Source: Deltaproteobacteria bacterium (lineage in GTDB: Bacteria > CG2-30-53-67). Taken from it: a DNA stretch of 17,283 bases. The position numbers and the translations under genes were made by a program. Where the stretch lies: contig JAADIO010000025.1 in assembly GCA_013151235.1 (NCBI GenBank), forward strand, positions 1-17,283, given 5' to 3'. The notes below the pieces were generated by a model. It worked only from the letters and a program-made list of their open reading frames with translations. It ran no database searches and was not told the DNA's origin. Positions 6,657-13,695 of the stretch are shown here, in pieces; position 1 is the stretch's first letter; each line of letters opens with the position of its first letter.

Positions 6657-6701
6657 ATGACTCGATATCCCTTGAAGATCCGGAACGGGAGGTGGGAATG
6701 A
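6657..6701 (+). CDS. Possible 14-codon leader peptide upstream of fliR
   Basis: ATG at 6657 opens MTRYPLKIRNGRWE and stops at TGA 6699-6701. It has its own strong AGGAGG (6648-6653), though only 3 bases from the ATG, which is tight. Its stop overlaps the fliR start as ATGA (6698-6701), the classic arrangement for translational coupling, and its last codons contain the fliR Shine-Dalgarno. I recognise no function; a coupling or regulatory leader is inferred. The alternative is that it is a chance frame, or the remains of an older fliR N-terminus. Confidence 0.45.
   Translation: MTRYPLKIRNGRWE
6687..6692 (+). promoter_or_regulatory. Ribosome binding site that decides the fliR start
   Basis: GGGAGG ends 5 bases before ATG 6698. 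The in-frame GTG at 6692 would overlap this site, so ATG 6698 is the real start. Confidence 0.8.
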
Positions 6702-7486
6702 ATCCTCTGGATCTTTCCTTTGGACAGTTCCAGTATTTTGTGCTGATCCTGGTCCGTGTGTCGGCGATCATTATGACCCTTCCGGTACTCGGAAGCCGTA
6801 ATGTTCCGGTCATGGTCAAAGCCGGTTTTGCTCTGCTGACCTCGATCCTGGTCTTCCCAACAGTCAGGACATCCGGCGTGATCGTCCCGCAGGAGAACTT
6901 GACCCTGATCCTGGCGATCCTGCGGGAGATCGGCATCGGCCTTTTGATCGGCTATCTCGCCCGGCTTCTCTTCGCCGGTTTTCAGGTTGCCGGACAAATG
7001 ATCGGGTACCAGATGGGCTTCGCCATTGTCAGTGTTTTTGATCCGCAAAGCAGTTCTCAACTTTCGATTATGGCCTATTTTGAGAACCTTCTGGCGCTGC
7101 TTCTTTTTCTTTCTCTGAATCTCCATCATGTACTGCTTCGCGGTCTGGCGGAAAGTTTCCAGTTGATCCCGCTTTTGGGGGCGCATTATCCCCTGGCCAT
7201 CATGCAGCAGCTGGTCCGGAATACGGGAGATCTGTTTGTCCTGGCCGTGAAGATCGGCGCCCCGGTGATGGCGGCGCTGCTCTTTACGAATGTGGCGATG
7301 GGCCTGATCGCCCGGACCGTACCGCAGATGAATATCTTTATCGTCTCTTTTCCTTTCCAGATCGGATGCGGGTTGATTGTCCTTGGGCTCAGTCTTCCCC
7401 TGACGGTCAAGATTTTTGAACACTCTTTCGTGACCCTGGAGCAGAATCTGCAGCATCTGTTCCGGATGATCCGGATGGGGACCTGA
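6698..7486 (+). CDS. fliR: Flagellar export gate protein FliR
   Basis: FliR is the single-copy subunit that completes the FliPQR export gate. The protein has 262 residues, normal length, almost entirely hydrophobic with about six membrane segments. Seen: LVRVSAIIMTLPVLGSRNVP near the N-terminus, AGFALL, EIGIGLLIGYLARLLFAGFQ followed by VAGQMIGYQMGFAIVSVFDP, the central FliR signature, and later APVMAALLFTNVAMGLIART with VPQMNIF and SFPFQIGCG. The start follows the 14-codon leader with an ATGA overlap. The stop overlaps the flhB ATG by one base (TGATG), indicating coupling, consistent with FliR and FlhB acting together (the two are fused in some clostridia). Confidence 0.97.
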   Translation: MNPLDLSFGQFQYFVLILVRVSAIIMTLPVLGSRNVPVMVKAGFALLTSILVFPTVRTSGVIVPQENLTLILAILREIGIGLLIGYLARLLFAGFQVAGQMIGYQMGFAIVSVFDPQSSSQLSIMAYFENLLALLLFLSLNLHHVLLRGLAESFQLIPLLGAHYPLAIMQQLVRNTGDLFVLAVKIGAPVMAALLFTNVAMGLIARTVPQMNIFIVSFPFQIGCGLIVLGLSLPLTVKIFEHSFVTLEQNLQHLFRMIRMGT

Positions 7487-8553
7487 TGGCACAAGGATCG
7501 GACCAGGAAAAAACGGAGCGCGCAACTCCGAAAAAAAGGGAAGAAGCAAGAGAGCGCGGCCAGGTAGCCAAGAGCCGTGAGATTGCATCGACGGCGGTCT
7601 ATCTCTCTATGCTCCTCGTCTTCTATTTCTTCAGTCCCTATTTTATGCAGCACCTTTTAGGATTGATGCGGGAGTTCCTTTCTCAGGCCACCCGGATGGA
7701 AATCACACAGGCCAATATGATGTTGCTGACCGACCAGGCCGTCTTGCAGCTCTTCTGGATCCTGGCCCCGCTCTTTGTCATTGCCTTTGTCATGGGATTT
7801 CTCGGAAATGTCCTGCAGTTCGGCTTTCTCCTCAGCGGGGAAGCGCTGATGCCGAAATTCGACAAACTGAATGTGTTCAAGGGGATCGGCAAGATGTTTT
7901 CGAAAAGCGCTCTCATGGAACTGATCAAGTCGATCGCCAAGATCGTCGTGGTCGGTTTCCTTGCCTATTCCGTGGTTAGGGATGAGTTTTTCCGGACTTT
8001 ACCCTCTCTCGTGGATATGGATGTATGGGGGATCTTCTTCTATATTTCAAGGGTTTCCTACAAAATTATGCTCCATGTACTCTGGTTTCTTATCCTCCTC
8101 TCCGCCATCGATTATGTTTTTCAACGTTGGCAGTTTGAAGAAGATCTGAAGATGACCAAACAGGAAGTCAAGGATGAATACAAGCAACGGGAAGGGGATC
8201 CTCAGGTCAAGGCCCGGGTCCGAAGCATTCAACGGGAGATGGCCCGCAAACGGATGCTGACCGACGTGCCGACGGCCGATGTGGTGGTAACCAACCCGAC
8301 TCATTTTGCCGTGGCGCTGAAATATGATCCCGAACAGGGAGCCGCTCCCCGGGTGGTGGCCAAGGGCGCAGACTTCCTCGCGGCCAAGATCCGGGAGGTT
8401 GCGAAGGCACATGGGGTACCGCTGGTGGAAGACAAACCGCTGGCCCGGGCCCTTTACAAGGGGGTCAAGGTGGGGCAGTTCATTCCGGAGAATCTTTACA
8501 AGGCGGTCGCTGAGATCCTGGCGTATGTGTACAGCCTGAAAGGAAAACACTAA
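7486..8553 (+). CDS. flhB: Flagellar export switch protein FlhB
   Basis: FlhB is the export-gate subunit that switches substrate class from rod/hook to filament proteins after cleaving itself. The protein has 355 residues, the usual size. Seen: N-terminal EKTERATPKKREEARERGQV, a hallmark; four membrane helices around 35-50, 88-110, 150-165 and 185-212; the juxtamembrane QRWQFEEDLKMTKQEVKDEY; and the cytoplasmic autoprotease domain with the intact NPTH site (N270-P271-T272-H273), cleaved between Asn and Pro, followed by FAVALKYDPEQGAAPRVVAK. The C-terminus ends about 55 residues after that. The start overlaps the fliR stop; the stop is directly adjacent to the flhA ATG. Confidence 0.97.
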   Translation: MAQGSDQEKTERATPKKREEARERGQVAKSREIASTAVYLSMLLVFYFFSPYFMQHLLGLMREFLSQATRMEITQANMMLLTDQAVLQLFWILAPLFVIAFVMGFLGNVLQFGFLLSGEALMPKFDKLNVFKGIGKMFSKSALMELIKSIAKIVVVGFLAYSVVRDEFFRTLPSLVDMDVWGIFFYISRVSYKIMLHVLWFLILLSAIDYVFQRWQFEEDLKMTKQEVKDEYKQREGDPQVKARVRSIQREMARKRMLTDVPTADVVVTNPTHFAVALKYDPEQGAAPRVVAKGADFLAAKIREVAKAHGVPLVEDKPLARALYKGVKVGQFIPENLYKAVAEILAYVYSLKGKH

Positions 8554-10617
8554 ATGTTGGAATTCTGGAAACGTTTTGCGAATCAGAGTGAACTCTTCCT
8601 TGCCGCCGGGGTGGTGATGATCCTCGGGATCATGGTGATTCCCATGCCGCCGGTCGTCATGGATACCCTCCTCTTCTTTAATATTGCCTTCTCCCTGGTT
8701 ATTCTATTGGTTGCCATCTATACGGAGCGGCCTCTCGATTTTTCAATCTTTCCAAGCATTCTTTTGATGACGACCCTCTACCGGCTGTCGCTCAATGTTG
8801 CCTCGACCCGTCTGATTCTCCTGCATGGCGGAGAGGGGACCAAGGCCGCCGGCAATATCATTCAGGCCTTCGGAACCTTTGTGGTCGGAGGGAACTATGT
8901 CGTCGGTATGGTTGTGTTTCTGATTCTGGTGATTATCAACTTTGTGGTCATTACCAAAGGTGCAGGCCGTATTGCGGAAGTCGGCGCACGGTTTACCCTC
9001 GATGCATTGCCCGGCAAGCAGATGAGTATCGATGCCGATCTGAATGCCGGTTTGATCAATGAAGCCCAGGCCCGGCAGCGGCGGAAGGATGTAGAGATGG
9101 AGGCGGATTTCTACGGGGCCATGGACGGGGCCAGCAAGTTTGTCCGGGGGGATGCCATTGCCGGGATCATCATCACGATCATCAATATCCTGGGGGGGTT
9201 GGTGATCGGTGTCCTCCAGCAGCACCTCTCCGTGACGGAAGCCGCCCAGACCTATACGCTCCTGACGGTCGGAGACGGCCTGGTCTCCCAACTCCCCGCA
9301 TTGATTGTTTCGACGGCGGCCGGCCTGGTGGTGACGCACGCCTCCACGGGGGGCAGCCTCGGGGTTGCCGTGATCAAGCAACTCTTTTCCAATACCCGTG
9401 CCATTGCCGTTACGGCGGGGATCATGTTTCTCCTGGGATTGATCCCCGGTCTGCCGCAGATCCCTTTCCTTTTCTTTTCCGTGGTGATGGGAGGTGGGGC
9501 CTATCTGATGCACTCACGACAGGAAAAAACCCGGCAAGCGGAGGAAGAGGAGGCCGCAGCGCCGCCACCGCCGGAGCCGGAACGGATTGAACGGCTTCTT
9601 CCCCTGGATCTGCTGGAAATGGAGATCGGCTATGGCCTGATTCCCCTTGTGGATCGGGAACGTGGAGGAGATCTGCTGGAAAGGATCCGATCGGTTCGGC
9701 GTCAGTTTGCCACGGAGATGGGAATTATCGTTCCCCCGCTTCATATCCGGGATAATCTGAAACTCAAGGCCGGCGAGTATGCCTTCCGGATCAAAGGCGA
9801 AAAGGTGGATGGAGGTGAGCTGATGATGAACCATCTTCTGGCGATGGATGGCGGGAACGTCAAGGATCGGATCCGGGGGATGGAGACCACGGAGCCGGCC
9901 TTTGGTCTGCCGGCACTCTGGGTGAATGAGCAGGAGAAGGATCGGGCCAAGATGTCCGGTTATTCCGTGGTCGATCATTCCACGGTCATTGCGACACACC
10001 TGACCGAGATGATCCGGAAGCATGCCGAAGAACTGTTAGGGCGGCAGGAGGTGCAAAGCCTTCTGGATCATTTCGGAGAAACGTATCCCAAAGTTGTGGA
10101 GGAACTGGTGCCCAACCTGCTGAGTCTCGGCGCCGTGCAGAAGGTCCTCCAAAACCTGCTGAGTGAACGGATTTCGATCCGGGATCTGCGGACCATTCTG
10201 GAAACGCTGGCCGACCATGCGGAATATACAAAGGATACGGATCTCCTGACGGAGTATGTCCGTCAAAAACTGGGTCGATCGATTACCCGGCCTTATATGG
10301 ACCCGGCCGGGGAACTCCGGGTGATCACCCTGGATCAGCAGGTAGAAGACCAGATCTCCGAATCGATTACTCGTCATGAACAGGGAACTTTTCTGGCCCT
10401 GGATCCCGTTGCAGCGCAGAAAGTCATCAGCCGGATCGGCAAAGCGATGGAAAAGGCCGCCTCCATGAACATTGAGCCGGTTCTGCTCTGTTCCCCCGGG
10501 ATCCGGATGGTTCTACGCAAGATGACGGAGCGCTTTCTGCCTGACCTGGTTGTGCTTTCCCATTCCGAGGTTTCTCCCAATACGAAAATACAATCGGTTG
10601 AGTCAGTGAGGATTTAA
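8554..10617 (+). CDS. flhA: Flagellar export gate protein FlhA
   Basis: FlhA forms the nonameric ring that receives chaperone-bound substrates and couples export to proton flow. The protein has 687 residues, typical. Seen: eight-helix membrane half (about 15-320) with LYRLSLNVASTRLILLHG, GGNYVVGMVVFLILVIINF, and the FHIPEP-family core at about 147-176 containing TLDALPGKQMSIDADLNAGL; then an acidic, Pro-rich linker (328-345, EEEEAAAPPPPEPE) and the soluble substrate-docking half with ERGGDLLERI, GIIVPPLHIRDNL and LVVLSHSEVSPNTKIQSV at the C-terminus. The start follows the flhB stop with no gap; AAAGGA lies nine bases upstream. The next gene, flhF, starts one base after the stop. Confidence 0.98.
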   Translation: MLEFWKRFANQSELFLAAGVVMILGIMVIPMPPVVMDTLLFFNIAFSLVILLVAIYTERPLDFSIFPSILLMTTLYRLSLNVASTRLILLHGGEGTKAAGNIIQAFGTFVVGGNYVVGMVVFLILVIINFVVITKGAGRIAEVGARFTLDALPGKQMSIDADLNAGLINEAQARQRRKDVEMEADFYGAMDGASKFVRGDAIAGIIITIINILGGLVIGVLQQHLSVTEAAQTYTLLTVGDGLVSQLPALIVSTAAGLVVTHASTGGSLGVAVIKQLFSNTRAIAVTAGIMFLLGLIPGLPQIPFLFFSVVMGGGAYLMHSRQEKTRQAEEEEAAAPPPPEPERIERLLPLDLLEMEIGYGLIPLVDRERGGDLLERIRSVRRQFATEMGIIVPPLHIRDNLKLKAGEYAFRIKGEKVDGGELMMNHLLAMDGGNVKDRIRGMETTEPAFGLPALWVNEQEKDRAKMSGYSVVDHSTVIATHLTEMIRKHAEELLGRQEVQSLLDHFGETYPKVVEELVPNLLSLGAVQKVLQNLLSERISIRDLRTILETLADHAEYTKDTDLLTEYVRQKLGRSITRPYMDPAGELRVITLDQQVEDQISESITRHEQGTFLALDPVAAQKVISRIGKAMEKAASMNIEPVLLCSPGIRMVLRKMTERFLPDLVVLSHSEVSPNTKIQSVESVRI

Positions 10618-10618
10618 T

Positions 10619-11902
10619 ATGCAGATTAAAAAGTATGAAGCCGTCGACATGCCCTCTGCGGTACGGATGATCAAAAATGATCTTGGCTCCGATGCGGTGA
10701 TCCTCTCGACCCGGAATGTGCGGAAGGGGAAAGGGACATTCGGGCTTTTCGGCCGGTCGATGGTCGAGGTGACGGCGGCGGTGGATCGGGATCCGCAGCC
10801 GCGGGAACCGAAGAAGTTCGGCCGGACTCTTTCCGAGACAATCCACCGTACCTCGCCGCCTTCCTCCGAAGGACTGCCGAACTGGGTGAACCCTTTACGC
10901 AGGGATCTTCAGGAATTACGGGAGGAAATGGACGCTTTTCACTCCGAACGGTCCGGTTCGCAGGAACTCCAGGGGTTGATGGAGGAACTCAACAGCGTGA
11001 AGGAGATGATGAAAACACATCTCCCCGTCCGTTGTGAGGATGAATTATCACGTTATCCGGAACCGCTCCGGAAAACAGCGCAATGCCTCATCGAGAACGA
11101 AGTATCGCCCCTCCTCGTGGATCAATTGATCCGGAGGATCAGCCGGCGTTTTCCGGCATCCAGCTATGGGACGGACAAAACGTTGCAGGGGACCGTCCGA
11201 AGAATCCTGGGCAATCTCTTCCGGGTCCGGGAGGGGATCCGCCGGGACGGGGATGGGCCGAAGAAAGTCGCTCTGGTCGGTCCGACCGGTGTGGGCAAGA
11301 CGACCACCCTGGCTAAAATCGCAGCGGAAAGCGCCTTGGCAGGAAACGAACGGGTTGCCCTGGTGACGATCGATACCTACCGGATTGCAGCGATTGAACA
11401 GTTGAAGATCTATGCCCGGATCATCGGGATCCCGGTGGATGTTGTGGTCCGTCCGGAGGAGCTGCACCGGGTTCTCGCAAAGCACCACGACAAGGATTTG
11501 ATCCTGATTGACACGGCGGGCCGCAGTCACCGGAATCGTGCGCAGATCCGGGAGTTGGAAAGAGCCCTTCAGGGGGAAGAGAAAATGGAACGTCATCTGG
11601 TTCTCAGTGCAACGACCAAACAGTCCGATCTGAGCCGTATTCTCCGGAATTTTAAACCGGTGGATTATGACTGTCTGATTTTTTCAAAGATCGATGAGGG
11701 GAGCCGTTTCGGAACGCTCCTGAATTCCGTGCTGCAGGCCGGGAAACCGATTTCCTATCTGACCGATGGACAACGGGTTCCCGAGGACCTTCATCTCCCC
11801 AGGGTCGAGGACCTGGTTGAACTGGTTCTCGCACCCAATCGGGTCCGTCTCTCCTCACCGATTCAGGAAATGAAACCGAAAGCCATGCGTGCCATGCAGT
11901 GA
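10619..11902 (+). CDS. flhF: SRP-type GTPase FlhF, flagellar placement
   Basis: FlhF is a signal-recognition-particle-like GTPase that marks the site, often polar, where the flagellar base assembles. The protein has 427 residues. Seen: N-terminal B domain MQIKKYEAVDMPSAVRMIKN with LGSDAVILSTR, a variable linker (about 56-140), an N domain, and a G domain with P-loop GPTGVGKT (221-228), DTYR (252-255, the SRP-specific IDTYRIAA stretch), G3 motif DTAGR (298-302) and FSKIDE (355-360) in the TKxD position. LTDGQRVPEDLHLP near the end is typical. Its GTPase is expected to be stimulated by the N-terminal motif of FlhG, encoded next. GAGG lies 7 bases before the ATG. Confidence 0.97.
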   Translation: MQIKKYEAVDMPSAVRMIKNDLGSDAVILSTRNVRKGKGTFGLFGRSMVEVTAAVDRDPQPREPKKFGRTLSETIHRTSPPSSEGLPNWVNPLRRDLQELREEMDAFHSERSGSQELQGLMEELNSVKEMMKTHLPVRCEDELSRYPEPLRKTAQCLIENEVSPLLVDQLIRRISRRFPASSYGTDKTLQGTVRRILGNLFRVREGIRRDGDGPKKVALVGPTGVGKTTTLAKIAAESALAGNERVALVTIDTYRIAAIEQLKIYARIIGIPVDVVVRPEELHRVLAKHHDKDLILIDTAGRSHRNRAQIRELERALQGEEKMERHLVLSATTKQSDLSRILRNFKPVDYDCLIFSKIDEGSRFGTLLNSVLQAGKPISYLTDGQRVPEDLHLPRVEDLVELVLAPNRVRLSSPIQEMKPKAMRAMQ

Positions 11903-11929
11903 ACGCGTTCAAGGATCATCCGTGATCAT

Positions 11930-11934
11930 GGAGG
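11930..11934 (+). promoter_or_regulatory. Ribosome binding site that decides the flhG start
   Basis: GGAGG ends 5 bases before ATG 11940. Earlier in-frame starts (GTG 11889, ATG 11928) lack such a site. The site overlaps the earlier ATG 11928, which makes that start unlikely. Confidence 0.75.
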
Positions 11935-11939
11935 AAAAT

Positions 11940-12809
11940 ATGGATCAGGCCGGGACATTGCGTACCATCGTGAATCAGCAGGAGAAGAATGAAGGACCGA
12001 TCAAACAGGTGAAGGTTATTGCCGTGACCAGTGGGAAGGGGGGGGTCGGAAAGACCAATATTGTGGCCAATCTGGCGTACACGCTTTCGGCGGTGAACCG
12101 AAAAAGAGTCATGGTCCTTGATGCCGATCTCGGACTGGGAAATCTGGATATTCTTCTGGGGCTGGCGCCTGAATACAATCTGGCCGATGTGATTGAGGGG
12201 CGAAAGAATGTCCGGGAGATCGTTCTGGAAGGTCCCGGGGGAATCAAGATCCTGCCTGCCGGTTCCGGGATACAGACGATCACGGAATTAGGCCGGGCGG
12301 ACAAGGCCAATCTGCTGACACAAATCGACGAACTGGAGGAAGAGATTGATTTCCTTCTCATTGATACGGCGGCGGGGATCTCGTCCAATGTCATGTTTTT
12401 TAACGTGGCGGCACAGGAGATCCTGGTCGTGGCCTCGCCGGAGCCGACTTCGATTACCGATGCCTATGCGCTGATGAAGGTCATGTCACAGGAGTATGCA
12501 GAGAATCATTTCAAACTGCTCATCAACTCCGTAAAAAATGAAGCCGAAGCCAAGGGCGTTTATAAAAAGCTTTGTACTGTGGCGGATCGTTTCCTGAATA
12601 TTTCGATCGACTATTTCGGTTTTGTCGTGACGGACCCGGTGGTGACGCGGTCGGTGCGGCAGCAAAAGGCCATTGCCGAGTTGTTCCCGGGGTCGCCGGC
12701 AAGTCTTTGCTTTCGCAGTATGGCGAACAGCCTTTTAGAGAGCAGTGACTCAGACGGCGTTACGGGGAATATACAGTTTTTCTGGAAGCGGATCTTTCAA
12801 ATAGGGTGA
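11940..12809 (+). CDS. flhG: MinD-like ATPase FlhG (FleN/YlxH), flagellar number control
   Basis: FlhG limits flagellar number, stimulates the FlhF GTPase and in some species restrains the master activator. The protein has 289 residues from the chosen start. Seen: DQAGTLR at residues 2-8, an exact match to the DQAxxLR motif known to activate FlhF; the deviant Walker A motif GKGGVGKT (32-39); DADLGLGNLD (61-70); IDTAAG (141-146); and a C-terminal tail GNIQFFWKRIF, like the MinD-type membrane-targeting helix. The start at 11940 is chosen because it puts DQAxxLR right after Met and has GGAGG at the right distance; a longer frame from 11889 adds 17 residues with no family resemblance. It lies 37 bases after flhF and 3 before fliA. 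If the organism uses a FleQ/FlrA-like activator, FlhG may inhibit it; none is in the window. Confidence 0.96.
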   Translation: MDQAGTLRTIVNQQEKNEGPIKQVKVIAVTSGKGGVGKTNIVANLAYTLSAVNRKRVMVLDADLGLGNLDILLGLAPEYNLADVIEGRKNVREIVLEGPGGIKILPAGSGIQTITELGRADKANLLTQIDELEEEIDFLLIDTAAGISSNVMFFNVAAQEILVVASPEPTSITDAYALMKVMSQEYAENHFKLLINSVKNEAEAKGVYKKLCTVADRFLNISIDYFGFVVTDPVVTRSVRQQKAIAELFPGSPASLCFRSMANSLLESSDSDGVTGNIQFFWKRIFQIG

Positions 12810-12812
12810 AGG

Positions 12813-13565
12813 ATGAATAAGACACAACGGGCGACCCTGCAAGTTACGGAAACCTTTGACCGTGCCAAGCGGGACGAGCTGATTCTGACCTATGCGCCGC
12901 AGATTAAGTATATCGCTCATCGTCTCGCCATGCGTCTGCCGGCCCACATCGAGGTGGACGACTTGATCAGTTCCGGCGTCATCGGTCTGATTGATGCCAT
13001 CGAGAAGTTTGATCCGAGTCGGGATATCCAGTTTAAGACCTATGCGGAATTCCGCATAAAAGGGGCCATGCTCGATGATCTTCGGTCCCAGGACTGGATT
13101 CCCCGCTCCGTACGGCAGAAGGCGGGAGCGCTGGAACGGGCCTACGCGGAGATTGAGCAACGGGAAGGACGGGCGGCGACGAACGAAGAAGTGGCCGAGG
13201 CTCTGGAGATGACGATGGACGCCTTTTATGATCTCATAAGCCGGGTGAAGGGGCTTTCGCTGATCAGTATTGAATGCGGCGATGAGGAAAATATCCTGAA
13301 TCGAAGGATCTTTGAATCCTTGACCGGCGATCCGGAAGACAACCCCCTGTCGATTCTCAAGGACAAGGAGTTGAAACAGATTATCGCCCGGAGTATCGAG
13401 ACACTGCCGAAAAGCGAAAAGATGGTGGTTTCTCTCTATTATTATAATGAATTGACGATGAAAGAGATCGGCAAGGTCCTCTCCATTACGGAGTCCCGGG
13501 TCTCTCAAATCCATACCCAGGCAATGCTGCGGATGAGGGGGAAATTGAAAAAAGAACTTAAGTGA
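12813..13565 (+). CDS. fliA: Flagellar sigma factor FliA (sigma-28)
   Basis: FliA directs RNA polymerase to late flagellar and chemotaxis promoters once the hook is complete. The protein has 250 residues, typical. Seen: region 2 with DDLISSGVIGLIDAIEKFDP and FKTYAEFRIKGAMLDDLRSQ followed by DWIPRSVRQK, which is diagnostic of the FliA/SigD group; region 3 with TNEEVAEAL; and region 4 with LPKSEKMVVSLYYYNELTMK then EIGKVLSITESRVSQIHTQA, a helix-turn-helix. The start is 3 bases after the flhG stop; AAGG directly abuts the ATG, so the ribosome site is poor and translation probably depends on flhG. Sigma-28-like sequences overlap the 3' end, so FliA may activate the genes that follow. The anti-sigma factor FlgM is not encoded here. 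Confidence 0.97.
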   Translation: MNKTQRATLQVTETFDRAKRDELILTYAPQIKYIAHRLAMRLPAHIEVDDLISSGVIGLIDAIEKFDPSRDIQFKTYAEFRIKGAMLDDLRSQDWIPRSVRQKAGALERAYAEIEQREGRAATNEEVAEALEMTMDAFYDLISRVKGLSLISIECGDEENILNRRIFESLTGDPEDNPLSILKDKELKQIIARSIETLPKSEKMVVSLYYYNELTMKEIGKVLSITESRVSQIHTQAMLRMRGKLKKELK

Positions 13566-13585
13566 ATATCGGTAAATTCCGATAA
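13559..13585 (+). promoter_or_regulatory. Candidate FliA (sigma-28) promoter P1 at the end of fliA
   Basis: TAAG (13559-13562), exactly 15 bases, then TCCGATAA (13578-13585). Against the enterobacterial consensus TAAA-N15-GCCGATAA this is 3/4 and 7/8 with ideal spacing. The -35 box lies inside the last codons of fliA. It is oriented toward the HEAT/cheR/cheY genes, with an expected start near 13592. A perfect 6-bp inverted repeat, TATCGG (13567-13572) / CCGATA (13579-13584), overlaps the -10 box. Confidence 0.65.
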
Positions 13586-13610
13586 AGAAATGCAGATGAA
13601 ATTCCGAGAA
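13574..13610. repeat. 12-nt direct repeat downstream of fliA
   Basis: AAATTCCGATAA (13574-13585) and AAATTCCGAGAA (13599-13610) agree at 11 of 12 positions, offset 25 bases. They carry the two sigma-28-like -10 boxes. The rest of the 130-base gap up to 13695 shows no gene. Confidence 0.7.
13583..13610 (+). promoter_or_regulatory. Candidate second sigma-28-like promoter P2
   Basis: TAAA (13583-13586), 16 bases, then TCCGAGAA (13603-13610): 4/4 and 6/8 against the consensus, spacer one base long. Its -10 box is part of a direct repeat of the P1 -10 region (AAATTCCGATAA at 13574-13585, AAATTCCGAGAA at 13599-13610). It is weaker than P1, and may be a tandem promoter or just a regulator half-site. 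Confidence 0.4.
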
Positions 13611-13695
13611 TAAAAATCGAACCATTGTTAAAGTGAGAAACCGGGCGGGCAGGACTGTCCGTGAACGGAGCGGATCTGTCCTTTTGGAGCGGGCC

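Noticed and set aside
13567-13584. Hairpin after fliA as an intrinsic terminator
   Set aside because: The perfect 6-bp inverted repeat is AT-containing and is not followed by a T run on the plus strand. It overlaps the sigma-28-like -10 box and is better seen as part of a control site.
13633-13695. Upstream GTG extension of the HEAT protein (21 extra residues)
   Set aside because: There is no ribosome site before GTG 13633, the added residues are not HEAT-like, and ATG 13696 has a good site.
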